DNA from: Streptomyces sp. NBC_01276
GTDB taxonomy: Bacteria; Actinomycetota; Actinomycetes; Streptomycetales; Streptomycetaceae
Assembly: GCF_041435355.1 (NCBI RefSeq)
Contig: NZ_CP108442.1
Location: 7,810,501 to 7,874,500 of the forward strand
Direction: 5' to 3'
Length of the DNA stretch: 64,000 nt
Made by a program: the position numbers and the translations under genes. Every line of letters starts with the position of its first letter. The stretch's first letter is position 1. Under the pieces are notes generated by a model that saw nothing but the letters and a program-made list of their open reading frames with translations, was not told the DNA's origin and did no database searches. This document shows positions 8,810 to 18,444 of the stretch, piece after piece.

Positions 8810-9745
8810 ATGACTTCGAAGATGCTGACGCCGACGGTATCGGTGGCCTGTGGCTGGTGGGTGGGTGCCGCGGGTGCCCTCGCGGCCGGGGCCGGGCTGT
8901 ACGAGGCCCGGCCGCCGGTTGCCGTGTGGGCCCTCGCGGCGGCGGTGGCAGCGGCGGGAGCGGGCCTCGCCGCGCGAGCGCGCGTACTGCTGTGGGCGGC
9001 CTGCGGGCTGTCCGTGGCGGCCGGCTGCACGCTGCTGATGGACGTGCTCGCGCTGCTGTTCGGGCAGGGCGTGGACAGCGTGACGGGCGCGGTGACGCAT
9101 GCGCTGGGCCTGGTGGGAGCACTGCTCACGGGCGCTGCCGCCGTGGCCGCCGGCGCGAGGCGGGACGCGGCCGTGGCGGCCCGGCCGGGACCGCCGGGGC
9201 GATGGATCCCGTACGTCGGGGTGGCGACCTTCCTGCCGTACATCGCGATGAAGCTCCACTGGGCCCTGGGCGGCACCTTCGCGGGGGTGAGCGGGGCCGA
9301 GGTGCTGGCGGAGTCCGAGCGCAACGGGGCCTCCGGGGTGTGGCTGACCCTGGAACGGTGGGGGCTGGACGCCACCGTACTGATGGCCCTCGCCGGGATC
9401 CTGCTGCTGTTCTGCCTGATCCGGCCGTGGGGCCTGCGCCTGCCGCGCTGGCTGCCGTTGACCCCGGCGCTGATCGGGACGGCCACCCTGGTGCCCTACG
9501 GGCTGCTGGGGCTGGGGTACCTGGCGCTGGCCCAGACGGGTGTGATCGACATCCCGACCGGGAGCTTCGACTCGGCCGACGACACCCTGCTGGTCGGATG
9601 GATCGGGTACGCGGCCTTCTCCGGATACGGTGTGGCCCTGCTGGCGGCGACCCGCTGGTACTGGCGCCGTACACGTGGGCGCGTAGGGACCGGTCCGCTG
9701 ACACCGGACGCCGATGTCAGCGCCGGGCCGGCGGCGGACCGGTGA
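8810..9745 (+). CDS. Polytopic membrane protein of unknown function
   Basis: A 311-residue integral membrane protein with about seven hydrophobic segments (for example VGAAGALAAGAGLYE, VWALAAAVAAAGAGLAARA, LLWAACGLSVAAGC, ALGLVGALLTGAAAVAAG, VLMALAGILLLFCLI and LVPYGLLGLGYLALA). An extracytoplasmic or cytoplasmic region near the middle reads PYIAMKLHWALGG. I know the type from Streptomyces genomes only as a conserved membrane protein with no set function. The start could be ATG 8810 or ATG 8774, which has a GGGAA-like site; the shorter form is given because hydrophobic sequence begins soon after it. Convergent with the giant HEAT gene. Confidence 0.75.
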   Translation: MTSKMLTPTVSVACGWWVGAAGALAAGAGLYEARPPVAVWALAAAVAAAGAGLAARARVLLWAACGLSVAAGCTLLMDVLALLFGQGVDSVTGAVTHALGLVGALLTGAAAVAAGARRDAAVAARPGPPGRWIPYVGVATFLPYIAMKLHWALGGTFAGVSGAEVLAESERNGASGVWLTLERWGLDATVLMALAGILLLFCLIRPWGLRLPRWLPLTPALIGTATLVPYGLLGLGYLALAQTGVIDIPTGSFDSADDTLLVGWIGYAAFSGYGVALLAATRWYWRRTRGRVGTGPLTPDADVSAGPAADR

Positions 9746-9764
9746 ACCGCCGGCCGTGACGGAA

Positions 9765-12700
9765 CTACCCGGCTCCGGCGCTCTCGATCCGTTCGAGGAC
9801 CGCCGTGTACAGGGACCGCTTGTCCGGCCGGGCGTGCACGGCGGCATGCCGGAGGGCGGGGACCGCCGCCGCACCCATGCCCACGAGCCCCTCGGCCGCC
9901 GCCTTGCGGACGGCGGGATGGGGGTGCTCCAGCAATCCGGTCACCGCGGGGGCCGCGGGGATCCAGGTCGCGTGGCAGAGCGTCCGGACCGCCGTGCGCA
10001 CCAGGTCCGGCTGGGGGTCGTCCAGCAGCATCGACGTGTGGTGCAGATGGGCCGGGCGGTCCAGCATGGCCCGCGAGGTCCGGTGGGCGTGCAGGCGGAC
10101 CCCGGCCCTGGGATGGCGCAGCAGCTCGGCGATCAGCTCCCGCAGCCCGGGGTCCCGGTCCGCGTCCGGACCGCGGTGTCCGGCGGCCAGCCACGTGAGC
10201 GCCTGGCGCACCCGCACCGGGTCGCCGCTGCGGGCCAGGTCCAGCAGCTCCTGCCGCGACGGCGGCGCCGACGCCTCCGCCGGCGCGGCCGGGGCGCGGT
10301 GCCGGAGCACCGCCAGCGCGGCGGCGTCCTGCTCCGCCGCGTCCGGGCGGCGCAGCGGACCCTCGACGAGCAGCAGCCGGTCGGCCTGGTCGTCGCGCCC
10401 TTCGGCCCGCAGCCGACGACGGGCCCGGGTCAGCGCCGGGGTGCGCAGCAGGGAGCGTCCGTGGAGCAGGTCGAGGAACCCCCACGCCCCGGCGTCGAGG
10501 CGCTCGCCGAGGTGCTCCGCCAGTACGTCGGCGGGGACGGCGCCCAGCGCCCGCCCGGCCGCGGAACTGCCGGCGGGCGGGTCGTGCTCCCACCATTCGA
10601 GCAGCAGCGGGACCAGCGGTCCCGGCTGCCAGGTGTCGAGCCGGGTCGCCACGAGGGCCACCCGGTCGTGCAGGACCTCGTCCGCGCGCAGGTCCGCCTC
10701 GCCGATGGCGGTCAGCGCGCGGGCCGGGAGGGTATCGATGGGTACGTCGACGCGGCCCCGCAGGTACGCGCGGAGCACGGCGAGCCGGACCTCGGGCTCG
10801 GGCCACTTCGCGAGCGCCAGGGCGGCGGCCTGCCGCCGGTCGGGAGCGGGGCCCGCCAGCATGTCCAGCAGGCGCTCCCGCTGCGCGGCCGAACGGGGCT
10901 GGTCGAGGTCGTCGACGTGCACGGTCCGGGGTTGCGGCGCCGCGGCGCGGGCGGTCTCGGCGATGGTCCAGGAGGGCGCGTCGAGGGGCTGGACGTCCGT
11001 CATCCAGTCGACGAGCGCGGCGCGTACCTCGGGGCCGGCGCCGGGGTAGGCGTCGATCAGGGCGTCCAGGCGTTCCCGGGAGCCGGGGACGCCGTCCTGC
11101 CGTTCGCGAAGCCGGCGCAGTTCCCCCTGTGCCCTCGGCGAGCGCACCGCCGCGTCGAGCGCGGCCCGCCACCGCCGTGCCCCCGCGGTGGCCGTGGGGG
11201 AGGGCGGGGCGGCGAAGGCCTCACGCAGCACGGCGGCCTCCGCCTCCCAGGGCCCGGCTCCCAGCCGGGCCGAGGCGAGCGCCCGATCCAGGTCGGAACG
11301 GACCAGCACCGCGCCCAGGGCGCGCAGCAGCGTCAGGGTGGACCGGCTCCCCGCGGGGGCGGGGGGCAGCGCGCGCACCGTGCGGGCGACGGCTGCCCCC
11401 TCGGCCGCCGCGAGGCGCGGTGCGACCGCTTCGAGCACCGCGATGAGGTCGTCCCGGTCTGCGGCCGAGGCCGCGTCCGGTCCGGCGGGTCCGGCGGGTC
11501 CGGCAGGTCCGGCAGGTCCGGCGGGCCGGGCGAGACCGGAGAGTCCGTCGAGGAGGACGTTCGCGGACCGGCCGAAGGCCGTCAGTTCCCCGGCCGTCCA
11601 CGGCGCGGGACAGAGCCGCAGCGTGAGCCGCAGGACGAGACGCGCCCGGACGGCGGGCTCGCCGCCGGCCAGACGGAGCCAGTCCGCCAGCATGGGCCGC
11701 AGCGTCCGCAGTCGGGTGGGGTCCGGCAGCTCGGGCCGCGCGGCGAGGCGTAGCGCCACGGACGGGTCCCACCCCCGCTCCGTCAGCTTCCTGACGTCCT
11801 GCTCCGCCCCGGAGGCCACCGTCGGAGGCGGTACGGCGGGCCGGGTGACCCCGTGATGGGCCATGGCCGTCGACAGGTCCCCGGCCGTCCCGGAGGCGAG
11901 GCCGATCCGGCCGGTCGCCAGCAGCGCGAGGAGCGTCGGCGCGACCCGTGACGACTGGCCGTGCAGGGCGAGGACCGAGCGCGCCGAGAGCGTACGGTCG
12001 AGGCCTTCCAGCAGCAGCCCGCGGGTACGGGCGTCCTCGCTGTGTTCTGCGGCGGCGAGGACGGTCGCCGGGTAGGCGTCGCCGAGGACGCCGCGCAGTG
12101 CCTCGACGAGCGTGCCGCGCAGGCCCGGATTGTCGTGGCGCCCGAGCCAGTGGAGCATGGCCGGCACGGCCAGGGGCGTGCCCGCGCCGACCAGGACCTC
12201 GGCGGCGGTCTTCTTGACGTTCATGTTCGGATGGCCGAGGCAGGCGGCGATCGCGGCGGAGGCCCAGCGGGCCCGCGCGTGACCGAGCGCCAGGAGCGCC
12301 TGCCGTACGGTCTGGACGTCCTGGGCCGAGGTCAGCGCGATCAAGGTCGCCGACAGTGCCTGGGCGTCGTCCCCCGCGGCGTCGCGGGCGAGCAGCGCGA
12401 TCACGTGCTTGCGCACGTGCCGGTCGCGGTGCCGCAGCAGGCGGTGCACCCGCGCACGGGTGCCCGCGTAGGGGGCACGGAGCAGGAGTTCGAGCAGGAT
12501 CGCCTGCTCGCCGGCCGACAGCCCGGGCCGGTCCAGCAGGTCCAGCGCCATGGTCGCGACGAGCGCGTGTCCGGCGTCCGCCGCGGTGGCCGCGTCGAGC
12601 AGGCAGGAGGGCCTGATCCGTCCCCGCTCGTGGAGGCGACGGCCCAGGCCGTGCACGGCCTCCAGGACCTCCCCGGGCACCACGGGCTCCCCGGCGGGCC

Positions 12701-14495
12701 GGCCGCCGTCGGAACGCGGGGCGGCTGCGCCCGGCTCGTGGGACGCCGCCAGCTCGGCCACGACGCGCAGGAGCAGGTCGGCGATGACCGGCAGCGTGCC
12801 GGCGCCGCCGTGGGCGGCCAGCCTGCGCAGTGCGGCCACCGGCCGGCCGGGGTCCAGGTGGGAACTCAGGAGGGCCAGTTCCCGTTCGTCCGGGCCGCCC
12901 AGATCCACGGCGATGCGCGGGGGCAGATCGGCGGGATCGAGACGGTCGAGGACGTCGCGCCGCTGGGCCGGATCCTGGGTCAGGTGCCACAGCACCTCAA
13001 GGGCGCGGTCGCGCACGGCACGCAGGTGTGGTGCGATCACGCCCGCGCTTTCCGCGGGGGAGGGCGCGGTGGCGGTGGCGGATGCCGGGTCCGGGCCCGT
13101 GGCGAGACCGAGTCCCCGCCTCAGCGCGGCCGTCGTCCGGTGCCCGCCGATGGCCTCCAGAGCGGCCAGGGCCGCAGCGGGCGCCGACGGCAGGAGGGCG
13201 ATCACGGACTCTTCCGCATCCGTGTGCCGCAACGCCCGGATCGCGTCGAGGAGCGGCCCGGGGGCGGGGGCCGAGGGAAGCGCCCGTGTGATCGCGTCGC
13301 CGATGGGAAGTTCCGCCGCCCCCTGTCCGGCCAGGGCGACCAACAGCGCGATCCGCCGAGGCCCGCACGGATCTTCGGCGAGCGCATCCACCAGTGCGCG
13401 GAACATCTCCTGCCGACACGTGAACAGGATCGTCGCCACCTCGGCGGGCGCGATCGTGTGATCGGCCAGTGCCAGGCCGAGGACGGAGGGGACCTGCGCG
13501 GCGTCGGCGAAGTGCCCACGCCGGTGGAGCCCCCGCAGGCAGGTCATCGCGGGCCCGCCGAAGAGCAACGGATCCCGTGCGGCGACGGCCGTCAGCGCGC
13601 CGATGTCACCCCGGTCCGCCAGGTCACCGAGCAGTTCCATCCCGCGCGTGCGGAGCCCCGGCGGCAGATCCGGATCCTCGATGACCTGCCACAGCAGCCC
13701 GGCGTGCCCGTGGCGGGCCGCGGCCGTGAGCGCGGCGCCGGCCGCCGCGGGCCGTGCGACCACCGAATCGGCCGCCAGGAAGGGAGACAGGCACCCGAGC
13801 GGCAAGGGGGACAACGCGGCCCACGGCTCGCCGAGTTCGTCCAGCGCGGCGGCGGCGACGTCCGCGCTGCCCGCGCTGCCCGCGCCGAGGAGCCCGATCA
13901 GATGGCCGCGCACCAGTACGGGCGCCAGCAGGCCGGCGTGCAGCCCCTGCCGGGTCAGTCGCAGCGCCGCGGCCTGCAACACCGGGTCACCGCTGTCCAC
14001 CAGCTCGTCCACGAGCTGCTCCGGCCGGGGCGCGCGGGTGACGGTGGTCTCCCGCACGGCCTGGTACAGCAGTTCGCCCCGAGCCTCCTTCCGGACCATC
14101 GTGGGCTCGTTCAGGAGCTCGGCGCGCAGCCAGGCGATCCGCACCCGTGCCGGCAGCCCGGCCGAACGCCACGCGGGTATGCGGGGTTCCCGGAGATACT
14201 GCCCCAGTCGTTCGTAGAGCCGCGCCAGGACGAGCGCCGCCTCCGGCGGCCCTTCCACGGACGTCGGCAGCAGTTCCGCGAGTTCGGCCATCCCCGCCGC
14301 GTCGCCCGTCCGGACCGACGCGACGCGCTCGGCCAGCAGGAGCAGCCCCAGGTGCCGCAGGTCCGGATCCCCGTGCCGGACCAGAGGCCCGAAGACGGCC
14401 GGAGGGCAGAGCCGTACGTCGATGTGGCCGGACAGCCAGCGGACGTCGGCTCGACGGACCGCGTCGCGGAAGGATGTGTCTGCGGGCGTGATCAC
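9765..14495 (-). CDS. Giant HEAT-repeat protein (1576 residues)
   Basis: A very long soluble protein built almost wholly of paired helices. HEAT-like units are clear at many points, for example VIALLARDAAGDDAQALSAT, ALLALGHARARWASAAIAAC, LGHPNMNVKKTAAEVLVGAG and LLEHPHPAVRKAAAEGLVGM. A Pro/Gly/Ala repeat (PAGPAGPAGPAG type, about residues 996-1010) breaks the solenoid near two-thirds. There are no catalytic motifs. Such solenoids are scaffolds for protein-protein contacts, and the partner is not evident. Start is GTG at 14495 with a weak ribosome site. Its neighbours give no pathway. A second giant helical-repeat protein is encoded at 25256-28744 on the same strand. Confidence 0.85.
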   Translation of the reverse strand: MITPADTSFRDAVRRADVRWLSGHIDVRLCPPAVFGPLVRHGDPDLRHLGLLLLAERVASVRTGDAAGMAELAELLPTSVEGPPEAALVLARLYERLGQYLREPRIPAWRSAGLPARVRIAWLRAELLNEPTMVRKEARGELLYQAVRETTVTRAPRPEQLVDELVDSGDPVLQAAALRLTRQGLHAGLLAPVLVRGHLIGLLGAGSAGSADVAAAALDELGEPWAALSPLPLGCLSPFLAADSVVARPAAAGAALTAAARHGHAGLLWQVIEDPDLPPGLRTRGMELLGDLADRGDIGALTAVAARDPLLFGGPAMTCLRGLHRRGHFADAAQVPSVLGLALADHTIAPAEVATILFTCRQEMFRALVDALAEDPCGPRRIALLVALAGQGAAELPIGDAITRALPSAPAPGPLLDAIRALRHTDAEESVIALLPSAPAAALAALEAIGGHRTTAALRRGLGLATGPDPASATATAPSPAESAGVIAPHLRAVRDRALEVLWHLTQDPAQRRDVLDRLDPADLPPRIAVDLGGPDERELALLSSHLDPGRPVAALRRLAAHGGAGTLPVIADLLLRVVAELAASHEPGAAAPRSDGGRPAGEPVVPGEVLEAVHGLGRRLHERGRIRPSCLLDAATAADAGHALVATMALDLLDRPGLSAGEQAILLELLLRAPYAGTRARVHRLLRHRDRHVRKHVIALLARDAAGDDAQALSATLIALTSAQDVQTVRQALLALGHARARWASAAIAACLGHPNMNVKKTAAEVLVGAGTPLAVPAMLHWLGRHDNPGLRGTLVEALRGVLGDAYPATVLAAAEHSEDARTRGLLLEGLDRTLSARSVLALHGQSSRVAPTLLALLATGRIGLASGTAGDLSTAMAHHGVTRPAVPPPTVASGAEQDVRKLTERGWDPSVALRLAARPELPDPTRLRTLRPMLADWLRLAGGEPAVRARLVLRLTLRLCPAPWTAGELTAFGRSANVLLDGLSGLARPAGPAGPAGPAGPAGPDAASAADRDDLIAVLEAVAPRLAAAEGAAVARTVRALPPAPAGSRSTLTLLRALGAVLVRSDLDRALASARLGAGPWEAEAAVLREAFAAPPSPTATAGARRWRAALDAAVRSPRAQGELRRLRERQDGVPGSRERLDALIDAYPGAGPEVRAALVDWMTDVQPLDAPSWTIAETARAAAPQPRTVHVDDLDQPRSAAQRERLLDMLAGPAPDRRQAAALALAKWPEPEVRLAVLRAYLRGRVDVPIDTLPARALTAIGEADLRADEVLHDRVALVATRLDTWQPGPLVPLLLEWWEHDPPAGSSAAGRALGAVPADVLAEHLGERLDAGAWGFLDLLHGRSLLRTPALTRARRRLRAEGRDDQADRLLLVEGPLRRPDAAEQDAAALAVLRHRAPAAPAEASAPPSRQELLDLARSGDPVRVRQALTWLAAGHRGPDADRDPGLRELIAELLRHPRAGVRLHAHRTSRAMLDRPAHLHHTSMLLDDPQPDLVRTAVRTLCHATWIPAAPAVTGLLEHPHPAVRKAAAEGLVGMGAAAVPALRHAAVHARPDKRSLYTAVLERIESAGAG

Positions 14496-14648
14496 CGTCG
14501 GATGCTAGCCGGGAGCTTCCCGGTACCACCAAAGGGATTGCGCCGGGGCCGCAGGGCCACGCACCCGGCATCCGGACCGTGCCCGTCGCCGCGTACGGCT
14601 CCGGCCGTCGCGCGGTCCGAGGTGCGACCTCCGTGGAGGGGAGGTGCG

Positions 14649-15197
14649 ATGGATGCGGGCGGGCAGTCCCTCACCAGCCCGGCGGACGACCGGAGAGCGG
14701 CGGTGATCCACGTGAGCGCACAGGCCGGAGCCGTGACCCGAAGGGGCCGCGCGGAAGTCGGGAGGAGGACCGGCGCGGCCCGTGCTCTGGGCGCTGCGGC
14801 CTGCCTCGTCCTCGTCCTTGCGCTCGCCCCCGAGGCCCGCGCCGGAGTCGGCGCCTCCGACGCCTCCGACGCACCCGGCGAGCACTGTTCGCCGGGCTGG
14901 GTGTGCGGATGGACCGGTCCCGCGTACACGGGCGTGGTCAGCCTGGTGGCCACGGACATGCCGCGCTTCCCCGAGACGACTGCCTACGTAGGGTTCAACG
15001 ACGGGGCGTCGGTGTGGAACGGTGCCGCCGCCCGCACGGCGGACGGCGCGCTGTGGGGCCGGTGCGTCACCGTCTACAGCAAGCCCGGTTACAAGGGCCG
15101 GAGCCTGACCGTCCTTCCGGGGCGGGGCATCGCACAACTCCCGGCAGCCTTCGGGCACATCCATTCCGGCCGGTTCCACGACTGCCGGCTGCCCTGA
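14649..15197 (+). CDS. Secreted peptidase inhibitor I36 / beta-gamma crystallin-like protein
   Basis: A 182-residue exported protein. The signal core is LGAAACLVLVLALAPEARA (about 47-66). The mature domain starts with HCSPGWVCGWTGPAYTG and includes FPETTAYVGFNDGASVWN, CVTVYSKPGYKGRSLTV and HSGRFHDC. This cysteine and Trp/Tyr pattern is that of the SMPI-like I36 family, small crystallin-fold inhibitors of extracellular metalloproteases. The ATG at 14649 has GGAGGG at 14635-14640. The long N-terminus makes an internal GTG (14703 or 14712) an alternative start. Divergent from the giant HEAT gene, separated by 153 bp that presumably holds both promoters. Confidence 0.8.
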   Translation: MDAGGQSLTSPADDRRAAVIHVSAQAGAVTRRGRAEVGRRTGAARALGAAACLVLVLALAPEARAGVGASDASDAPGEHCSPGWVCGWTGPAYTGVVSLVATDMPRFPETTAYVGFNDGASVWNGAAARTADGALWGRCVTVYSKPGYKGRSLTVLPGRGIAQLPAAFGHIHSGRFHDCRLP

Positions 15198-15227
15198 CCC
15201 CGGGGCCACGCGCGCCGCAGGCGCGAC

Positions 15228-15662
15228 TCAGGGCAGGCCGCGCCACCGCCTGGACCGGGAGATGAGCAGCAGCGGCAGGCCCACGACCCACACCAGCGCG
15301 CCGATGACGATCACTGCGCTCCAGAAGGCCGATCCCCGGCCGGCGTCCGGGGCCACCCGGGCCATGAGGAAGAACGGACCGAGTGCCAGGGCGGGACCGG
15401 CCACCCACCAGATCAGGTAGGTGGTCAGGACGTCGCGCACGCGTAAGGGCGAACGTCCGAGGACGCCATAGGAGGTGGTCGACGTACCGCCTCCCACGGC
15501 GCCCGGCGCATACTGCGTGGCCCCCACGACCAGTCGGTACCGCCGCAGCGGTACGACCGGCATGTAGCTGATCACGAACCACTCGGTGGCGTGGTGGCTG
15601 CCGTCGGGCTGCCTGTGGCTGAATCCCAGGTACTTCGTACCGATGCCGTTCCACGTGGACAC
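15228..15662 (-). CDS. Small membrane protein, unknown function
   Basis: A 144-residue protein. The N-terminal 50 residues look like a soluble beta-rich module (MSTWNGIGTKYLGFSHRQPD, WFVISYMPVVPLRRYR). Two or three transmembrane helices follow (TYLIWWVAGPALALGPFFLM, SAFWSAVIVIGALVWVVGLP). A basic tail SRSRRWRGLP suggests a cytoplasmic C-terminus. The start GTG at 15662 has GAGGGGGAT upstream. Not assigned to a family I can name. Confidence 0.75.
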   Translation of the reverse strand: MSTWNGIGTKYLGFSHRQPDGSHHATEWFVISYMPVVPLRRYRLVVGATQYAPGAVGGGTSTTSYGVLGRSPLRVRDVLTTYLIWWVAGPALALGPFFLMARVAPDAGRGSAFWSAVIVIGALVWVVGLPLLLISRSRRWRGLP

Positions 15663-15908
15663 GCCGCATCCCCCTCGTCAGGCCCGCGGCCAACAGGCTT
15701 ACACGGTAGGGGCAGGGACGCGGCACGGCAGGAATTCGGCCAACTCGGCGCCGAAACGGGGCGTGTCCTGCCGGCGTGCGTTGCACTCAGGGGGCGCACG
15801 TGGCGCGGTGGGGCAGGGGAGTGCTTCCACGCGCTCCGGGCCGTGTGCACGCCGTCGCAGGGCACCCCCTGGAGGGCGTCCGCGCACCGGTGCGGCAGGG
15901 TGTTGGTC

Positions 15909-16529
15909 ATGAGCCCCGATTCCGCGGCCCCCGGCCCGCTCCGCCACCACGACGACGGCACGTGGCTCGTCCGCTTCACCGCTCGGATCCTCGTGGTCTG
16001 CCCGGGGTGCGGCGGCCGGGCGCTCGTCGTACCCCGGCCGCCGCTCGCGGCGTCGGAGTACTCCGGCCAGCTGCTCTTCCTGCCCCGCCGCCTCAGCTGC
16101 CCCGGCTGCGGCCGGGTCGCCGACCGGACGGCCGAACAGCGGGGCGCCGGGCTGGTCGGCGCGGTGCCCGGCGGCACCGAGGACCCCTTCTTCAGGCGGC
16201 CGCTGTGGCTCCAGACGCGGTGCGTGGGACGGGTGCTGTGGGCCTACGACGAGGAGCACGTCGATGCCCTCGCCGCCTACGTGGGCGCCCGGCTGCGCGA
16301 ACGCCGTGCCTCCCCCACGCGGGCGATGTTCGCCCGGCTCCCGGGCTGGATGAAGTCCGCGCAGCACCGGGACCAGGTCCTGGCGGGCCTGGCGACCCTG
16401 CACTCCCTGGCACGCCGCTCGGCACCGGCCGACCGCTCCGACGCCGCCCACGAGCGCGGCGACCGGCCCCGCCACCACGGCAGCCTGCTCGTCCGCGGCG
16501 GCCCCTACCCACGGACACCGGGACCCTGA
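15909..16529 (+). CDS. Zinc-ribbon protein of unknown function
   Basis: A 206-residue soluble protein with two CPGCG knuckles (Cys31/Cys34 and Cys64/Cys67), together a TFIIB-type zinc ribbon at residues 28-70. A helical C-terminal half follows (GRVLWAYDEEHVDALAAYVG, ARLPGWMKSAQHRDQVLAGL). Proteins of this form are common and uncharacterised in Streptomyces; nucleic-acid or protein binding is possible. ATG at 15909 with CAGGGTG upstream. It is convergent with the sirtuin gene. Confidence 0.75.
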   Translation: MSPDSAAPGPLRHHDDGTWLVRFTARILVVCPGCGGRALVVPRPPLAASEYSGQLLFLPRRLSCPGCGRVADRTAEQRGAGLVGAVPGGTEDPFFRRPLWLQTRCVGRVLWAYDEEHVDALAAYVGARLRERRASPTRAMFARLPGWMKSAQHRDQVLAGLATLHSLARRSAPADRSDAAHERGDRPRHHGSLLVRGGPYPRTPGP

Positions 16530-16581
16530 ACGGCGGCGCCCGTGCGGAGGCCACCGCAGGGCTGCCCCGCGCGCGGCTGCT

Positions 16582-17481
16582 TCAGGACGTCGGCGGGCCG
16601 TCGAGTGGTACGTCCAGCAGGTCGGACACGGTGGTGAGGGCGGCGCCCAACGGGAGGCCGACCCGGGTGAGCGCGTGCCGGTCGCCCCGCGTCGGATCCC
16701 GGTTGACGATCAGCACCGGCTTGCCGGTTTCGGCGGCCTGGCGGACGAACCGGAGGCCGGACATCACCGTCAGCGAGGAACCCAGCACGAGGAGCGAGGT
16801 CGCCCCGCGGACGAGCGCGCGGCAGTGCTCCACGCGCGACGGGGGCACGGCTTCGCCGAAGAACACGACGTCGGGCTTGAGGACACCGCCGCACGCCGCG
16901 CAGGGCACCACCCGGAAGTCCCCGACCTGTTCGTCGGTGAGGTCGGCGTCACCGTCCGGATTCATCGCGGCGGCCATGGGCTCGAAGCCGGCATTGGCCT
17001 CTTCCAGGCGTTCGGCGAGTTCCCGGCGCGAGCCGGAGGCGCCACAGGAGAGGCAGACGACCCGGCCCAGGCTCCCGTGGAGTTCCACCACTTCCTCGCT
17101 GCCGGCCGCCTGGTGAAGGCCGTCGACGTTCTGGGTGATCACCCCCGACAGCAGACCCCGTCGTCCGAAGGCCGCCACGGCCCGGTGCCCGGTGTTCGGC
17201 CGGGCGCGGCCGAACGTGCGCCAGCCGAGATGACTGCGCGCCCAGTACCGCCGCCGGGCCTGGGCGGAGCCGGTGAACGCCTGGTACGTCATCGGGGTGT
17301 GCCGGCGCAGGCTCCCCCCTTCACTCCGGTAGTCGGGGATGCCCGACTCCGTCGACAGGCCCGCTCCGCTCAGTACCAGCACCCCGCCCGCTCGCAGGGC
17401 GGCGGCGACGGGCCGTGGATCCTCGGTGCCGGGCGGCAGGTCCGCGGCGGGTGTCCAGCTCAGCGTGGGGCGCGTGCGCAT
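16582..17481 (-). CDS. Sirtuin, NAD-dependent protein deacetylase (Sir2 family)
   Basis: A 299-residue class III deacylase that removes acyl groups from lysine using NAD. The NAD loop GAGLSTESGIPDYRS is at 39-53. TQNVDGLH is at about 116-123. The catalytic His135 is in ELHGSLGRVVC. The zinc site uses Cys143, Cys146, Cys194 and Cys197 (CLSC and CAAC). KPDVVFFGE and LGSSLTV complete the Rossmann fold. All key residues are present. Class II/IV-type bacterial sirtuin, not the CobB class III form with Tyr/Arg in the pocket. It is a single-gene unit with a weak ribosome site. Confidence 0.93.
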   Translation of the reverse strand: MRTRPTLSWTPAADLPPGTEDPRPVAAALRAGGVLVLSGAGLSTESGIPDYRSEGGSLRRHTPMTYQAFTGSAQARRRYWARSHLGWRTFGRARPNTGHRAVAAFGRRGLLSGVITQNVDGLHQAAGSEEVVELHGSLGRVVCLSCGASGSRRELAERLEEANAGFEPMAAAMNPDGDADLTDEQVGDFRVVPCAACGGVLKPDVVFFGEAVPPSRVEHCRALVRGATSLLVLGSSLTVMSGLRFVRQAAETGKPVLIVNRDPTRGDRHALTRVGLPLGAALTTVSDLLDVPLDGPPTS

Positions 17482-17777
17482 GCCGCCCAGCGTACGGAAC
17501 GGGCAGGGCGCCGGCACAGGGGCCGATGCCCGCTCTCCGCGCGGGGAGCGGGCCACGGGTCGCTGCCGCCGGCCGACGAAGGCCCCGGAGGGCATCCGGT
17601 ACGGGTACGAGTGGTCACGGCAGGTGAGGTGCGGGGCTCCCCGTGGTGACTCGGCCCATAGGGCCCACGTCACACACGATCCGGGGTAGTAGCGGTCCGC
17701 GGGGTCGGTGAAGCCGTCCGGGAGCGGCTCCGGCCTGCGCGGATCCACCCGGTCCCGCCGAGGCCTCGGACCTCCCG
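17482..17777. other. Divergent intergenic region, sirtuin / second APF-like gene
   Basis: 296 bp between the sirtuin start and copy 2 of the long repeat. It contains the diverged counterpart of the copy-1 upstream region, with the shared CCCATAGG and GTCACA elements around 17657-17675. No gene is seen. Confidence 0.5.
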
Positions 17778-17962
17778 CTGCGAGGGTGTGTAGTAGGCGG
17801 GGTCTTTGCCAGGCGGTCGGGGCGTCGGTAGAACTGGATGGGTCGCCGGGCGGCACGGGTGCTTCACCCGCCGCCCAGGATCCCCTCTGCTTCTGCGTGA
17901 GTGGTTCACGCACGTCTTCGGCGTGCCCGCGACGGTCCTTGTCCCCTTCGGAAGGTTCCTCC
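17778..17962 (+). promoter_or_regulatory. Conserved structured 5' leader of APF-like gene 2
   Basis: Identical over about 185 nt to the leader of copy 1, with the same foldable hairpins. Perfect conservation of the non-coding leader alongside the gene supports a shared regulatory role or a shared conversion tract. Confidence 0.4.
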
Positions 17963-18367
17963 GTGTCCAACGCCGTCATCCGCCGCATCGCCGCTTCGAA
18001 GAAGACCCTCGCGGGTACCGTCCTCGCCCTGGGTGTCGCCGGTTCGATGCTGGCCACGGTTCCCGCGCAGGCCGCCCCGATGAACGCCAAGGCGATCGCG
18101 CAGCAGATGATCAAGGACCCGGCGCAGTTCGCGGCCTTCGACAAGATCGTCTCTCACGAGAGCGGCTGGGACTTCACCGCCACGAACGCCTCCTCGGGCG
18201 CCTACGGCCTGGTCCAGGCCCTGCCGGCCTCGAAGATGGCCTCGGCGGGCTCGGACTGGAAGTCCAACCCGGCCACCCAGATCAAGTGGGGCCTGGACTA
18301 CATGAACTCCCGCTACGGCAGCCCCGTCGGCGCCTGGAACTTCTGGCAGAACAACCACTGGTACTAA
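17963..18367 (+). CDS. Secreted lysozyme-fold protein, APF C-terminal-like (copy 2)
   Basis: Same 134-residue protein as the gene at 8192, residue for residue, with the signal peptide, the SHESGWD catalytic motif and the WNFWQNNHWY end. DNA differs at 17974 and 18181 only, both silent alanine codons. It is preceded by its own leader and followed by its own terminator, so both copies should be expressed unless the diverged promoters differ. It is convergent with the vWA gene. Two identical genes could raise dosage or respond to different promoters. Confidence 0.88.
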   Translation: MSNAVIRRIAASKKTLAGTVLALGVAGSMLATVPAQAAPMNAKAIAQQMIKDPAQFAAFDKIVSHESGWDFTATNASSGAYGLVQALPASKMASAGSDWKSNPATQIKWGLDYMNSRYGSPVGAWNFWQNNHWY

Positions 18368-18404
18368 ACCACCGGTGGACAGCGGACAGCGGACCGCGGA
18401 CATC

Positions 18405-18444
18405 CGAAAACGCCCGGCAGGGACCACCCCGCCGGGCGTTTTCG
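18405..18444 (+). terminator. Terminator of APF-like gene 2
   Basis: Same 14-bp stem and 12-nt loop as at 8634-8673. It lies between convergent genes and could also stop transcription of the vWA gene. Confidence 0.85.

Noticed and set aside
11961..14640. Long plus-strand open frame running into the I36 gene
   Set aside because: Antisense shadow of the HEAT gene caused by high GC3; the I36 gene has its own start with a good ribosome site at 14649.
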